From assembly GCA_032358255.1 (NCBI GenBank), contig JAULBX010003332.1:310001-374000 (forward strand): DNA of 64,000 bases, written 5' to 3'. The notes beneath the pieces are model-generated. The model was not told the DNA's origin. It made no database searches and was given only the letters and a program-made list of their open reading frames with translations. Each line of letters begins with the position of its first letter. Within the stretch, counting starts at the first letter, position 1. The DNA is from Heterotrichella gracilis (Eukaryota; Sar; Xanthophyceae; Tribonematales; Xanthonemataceae). The position numbers and the translations under genes were made by a program. Positions 60,517-64,000 of the stretch are shown one piece after another.

Positions 60517-63500
60517 TCAGGCATCCACCTCCATTGCTTCCGCCCCCCCGGCAGTGGCGCTGGAGCCATTGGCAGCCACTTGGTTCTCCTGGGAACAAAG
60601 GGTATGCATAAGAAAGGTTACATTGCCTCAGTAGCAATGATGTGTATATGAGCATGAACCAGATGGAATTGCGCCAGCATTGATCCCGCCTCCCGTTCGT
60701 ACTTTCACCATCAAACCTTTTATAGGTCCACTTCTAGATCAGTGACATGCATTTATGTACTCCATTGATGAGCTTTGTGAGACCCCCACTTGCTAACCAC
60801 CTCCGCTCCACGCCTACCTTATCCTCCACCTTGTCCGGCCTGTACTCGTGCCGGAAGATGAATCCGCTGCCAATGGCGGTCATCACGTGGCGGCAGTCGT
60901 CGGACAAGGCGCAGGCCAGCACAGCACCCTGGACCTGCAGGGGGTAGGGTATTGAAGAGGGTGTCAGAGTGCACGGCAAGGTTTTGGTTTCAGTATTCGG
61001 GGTCAGGAGAGTAAAACTCTACCTGCTGTGTATCAGGCAATCCCAAACATGTCAACATTCCCGACAACTCAGCACCGGGCCATGTGCATCCCCTCACATG
61101 CATCACATGCCCTCCGACACCCTCCCATTCTACCCCCACCGTCCCTACCTTGATGGGTGAAACCCGGGCCGCTTGGCTGCCGGTTGCTGTCTCATACACA
61201 AAGGCATCCCCCCCGCTGTTGCCTGCCACCAGGAAAGCCCCATCTGAAGTGGTGCTGAAATCGCAGCGAGACCCGCCATTGCACCCCGGCACCCGCCACG
61301 CGCTTTGCTGGCTCCCGGTGGCAAAATCCCAGATGCAGATGCGGCCATCCACAGATTGTGATGCCAGGCGGTTGCCAGGGAGGAAGCGCTAAGGAAACAA
61401 AAGGAGGGAAATGTTTCAGTCATGTGGCAGAGTGTGGGGAGGAGTGGAGGGGGATTATGTAAATGACAAGTGGTCTGTGTGATTATGTGTGTGCTGGGTG
61501 AGAAGGAGTGTGATTGCAGTCAAATGCTCCCATGCGGAGGTTTTGGGGTTGCAAGCGCCAGGTGGTGGTGGGGAGGTAGGGCTGGGGAAGGGATTGTTTT
61601 GGAGGCGACATAAGTGGCCCTACGTGGCAATGATTCGGCATGCGGCAGCAACATCCCATGAACCACCCCCCTCCCCCTCCCTTCCCCACTCCCCAACCAA
61701 CCACCACGGCCAAGCAACCTACTCCATGCATCTCAATGCACCAATGCAGCGGAGCAATTGGAGCACAAAAGCACAGCGAAGAACAAATTAGGGCGCAAAA
61801 GCACAACACAAGAACACCATTCGATGTGCACTCAAACAGGGTATTGCCCCAGGGATAGGCCGTACCATGCAATCAATGGCGTCACTGTGACCCGTCCCCT
61901 TGGCGCCAAACTTCTCCCCCTTGGCACCACCCGCATCTAGCCGGTACGTGGTGATCACTCCTCGTTTGCTCCCAGTAACAAACACCTCTTGATCTGGATG
62001 CAACGCCTGTGATCGTGAGGGGAGGGGAGGGGATCAGCCACGGTTAAGGGCAGGGGGTGGGGGATAGTGGGCGGAGGTGATTGTCCATGTGCTGTGATGC
62101 CACAGGAGCGGGGAAGGGTAACATGCAAAATGCACACAAATAGGTAGAATTTCAAGCCATGTTGGCCATGGTGCCCAAGAAGGGCTTTCACGAGGGTTGC
62201 AGGAGGGTTTCCAAGAGGGTCTTCCCCGCACCAGTGCCACAGCGTCGCTCCCCACCGCAAAGCTTCCCAGGACCTCCTCACTGGTTACGTCCCAGTACTT
62301 CACACTCCCATCCTCGCCCAGGCTCAAAACCCTTCCAGGGCTTCCGGTGGCGGCCGCCAGCGCCACCACCTTGCCCTTGTACCCCTTGAGAAGCGAGATG
62401 ACCCGCGCCTCGGTCACAGATATGATCGAGATGTTGGGGTCTGCGCCGGCCACCGCTAGGTAGGCGTCGCCGTTGGGGTGGGGGGAGACGCCCTTGGCGG
62501 ACACCCAGCAGCAATGGCGCAGCTCCTGGGGGGAGGGAAGGGGTTGAAGGGGGTAATAGCCCATCGCCCTCACTGATGGGAAGAAGTGCTGGCTAGGCAT
62601 GAACCCTGATATGCAAGGGCTTGAAGTGCACATCATCGTCAGTTCCAAGGGGCGAGGAAAGGGCATGGCGTTGGCCTACACCGCAAACCCAACAACCCTA
62701 CACTGTGGCTTTGTGGGCATGCCACCCCGCTCTGCCACACAACCTGAGGCCATACACCCAAAACCGCTCCGTGCGCAGGCAGTAGGCAAGTGCACCATAT
62801 GTAAAGAGTCCCAAGAACATACTACCACTAAGGTTTTCCGCACCCCTCCTTCAGCAAACTCCGAGGGCGTGTTACAGAAGTGCACCACCACCGCCACTGA
62901 GTCGCCCATGTGCAAGTCATCGTACACGGTTGCCTGCACACGAAAAAACAAACCCTAAACAAGGGTCCCCGCTGTTCCAGCGTTCTAGGGTAAGGGTTTT
63001 GCAAGTGTGGGTCCACATCCCCTGCCTCGTGCTGAGGGAGACAGGCGCGATGTGGAACCCTTGATAGGGTGTTTGCAATGCGTGCAGGTGCGGAGTTAAT
63101 GCTTCACACAGCGTAAGTAATGCAGCAAAAGCTGACAAGGGCGCCAGTAACAGCCTATACAGGGCCTACCATGCAATGTCCTTGCACGTTCCAGCTGACG
63201 CGACCACCTTGCACAGCTGGCCCTAGGTGGAAGGGTTGTTGTCGCTGTTTGCAGGGTTTGGGACCCCCCCCCCCTACCTGGTCCTTGCCCACCGTTGCAA
63301 ACAGGTTGCCCAGGTTCGGGGCTGTGTGGTTGAACACAAGCTGGTGCACGGGGGAGACGTGGCTCTCCTGGAGAGGAACACAGACACAACGAGGTCAACC
63401 ACTAATTGCAACCACCGTGGGACTCTGGTGAGGCTCAAATGTTGGTGGGATTGGGGGGGATGAACGTTCATATATGTATGTATGTATAGCAAGATGCAGC

Positions 63501-63845
63501 AAGTTGGCATTGGTGGGATAAGATCAAAGCAAGGGACTGGTCTTGGCAGGTTGTAAATCGTTAGAAGAAGGCAAAGAATATTGAGTTGGTTGTGAGCCAT
63601 GTTCTGCAAGTTCCTGCTTATATCCAACTGGAAATGTTCACACATGGGTATACCTCGACATATGGACGTGGATGTGGACAATAGACCCCCAAGGGCGCCT
63701 CAGACCAGACTAGGTGCACGATTACCTTGATGACGGTCTTGAGTTTCAAGCTCTTCAGCGCTAGCTTACGGAAGGCATTGAGATCTGGCTGCGCAGCGAT
63801 GGCTGCCTTCCTCTCCGCCACCAACCGAGCGGCCTCTGCGTTCAT
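60517..63845 (-). CDS. WD40-repeat protein, possibly EED/FIE- or LRWD1-like
   Basis: Predicted 387-residue beta-propeller protein. Exons (minus): 63845-63726, 63367-63278, 62933-62844, 62525-62232, 62006-61866, 61388-61149, 60934-60818, 60588-60517; all junctions phase 0, 1164 nt. Exon 1 is a basic helix (MNAEAARLVAERKAAI) without targeting traits. Repeats: PVHQLVFN..NLFATVGKDQATVYD, DAYLAVAGADPNISIISV, GRVLSLGEDGSVKYWDV, QEVFVTGSKRGVITTYRL, NRLASQSVDGRICIWDF, GAFLVAGNSGGDAFVYET, and a last blade ending IFRHEY. The NLFATVGKDQATVY stretch recalls the NVFATVGGNRVTVY region of EED/FIE Polycomb proteins, which suggests a chromatin link, but the rest is too diverged to assign. The C-terminus is short and acidic (EAMEVDA). 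The last exon was accepted because it gives a short frame ending soon after a good acceptor. Confidence 0.85.
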
Positions 63846-64000
63846 GGCACCCCGCCAGCGAGGTTTAAAAGCTAGTGATCAGATACAAGCTTAGGCGAAA
63901 CCAAGTTTTGCTGTGAGTACGGGTTTGTAGTGATATGCATGCATAGGCAAGGGACTAGTGGACAAGATGTGTGGGCGATATTGAGACGCGCGAGGCAGTG
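63846..64000 (-). promoter_or_regulatory. Upstream region of the WD40 gene
   Basis: 155 bp to the window edge, beyond the minus-strand start codon; must contain 5' UTR and part of the promoter. No element identified. Confidence 0.4.

Overview
The window is nuclear DNA of a green alga (Chlorophyta). Every protein-coding gene but one is split by GT-AG introns whose donors and acceptors (mostly tgcag) join in frame. The protein families fit: a Chlorella HUP-type hexose carrier, plastid-type DapF, a plastid-targeted phosphohexomutase of the land-plant type, a plastid-targeted CobW GTPase, an SnRK2-like kinase and an At3g54460-like F-box/SNF2 protein. Coding exons are GC-rich; introns and spacers are rich in short duplications, GCATGC words and AGGGTTT-like words. 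TGTAA, the chlorophycean poly(A) signal, follows several stop codons. I infer a chlorophyte, perhaps Chlorophyceae, but cannot name the species.

Layout. 231-2578 (+) is the 3' part of a hexose/H+ symporter gene. Four minus-strand genes follow: a secreted TTHB210-like (DUF5602) protein with a proline-rich tail (4480-8439), a Golgi-type GT90 glycosyltransferase (9977-14146), an unrecognised low-complexity protein (16905-19657) and diaminopimelate epimerase DAPF (21682-24573). An intron-containing tRNA-Pro(CGG) gene (22526-22631) lies inside the last DAPF intron. DAPF is divergent from a plastid phosphoglucomutase/phosphomannomutase-family gene (24971-30535, +), followed by a small DUF1348 (NTF2-like) gene (31798-33739, +). 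On the minus strand come a secreted phytocyanin-like protein (34669-37021), an SnRK2-like kinase with a long disordered N-terminus (38726-42521), and a 25-exon F-box/SNF2/CW/RING protein (43767-55653). The SNF2 gene is divergent from a plastid CobW/G3E GTPase with a His-rich loop (56127-59827, +), which converges on a WD40 gene (60517-63845, -).

There is no operon logic. Shared features are two divergent promoter regions (DAPF/phosphohexomutase, SNF2/CobW), three tail-to-tail or close 3' junctions, three secretory or cell-wall type genes (TTHB210-like, GT90, phytocyanin-like), and four plastid-targeted or plastid-pathway genes.

The most unusual signal is structural. In four unrelated genes an intron contains a decayed copy of the neighbouring exon edge (DUF1348 intron 3, phosphohexomutase intron 7, CobW intron 4, SNF2 intron 15). 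Together with many 20-40 bp tandem duplications in spacers, this points to frequent local duplication across exon-intron borders. All exon models were assembled by hand from reading frame, splice-site phase and family resemblance; no alignment or expression data were available.
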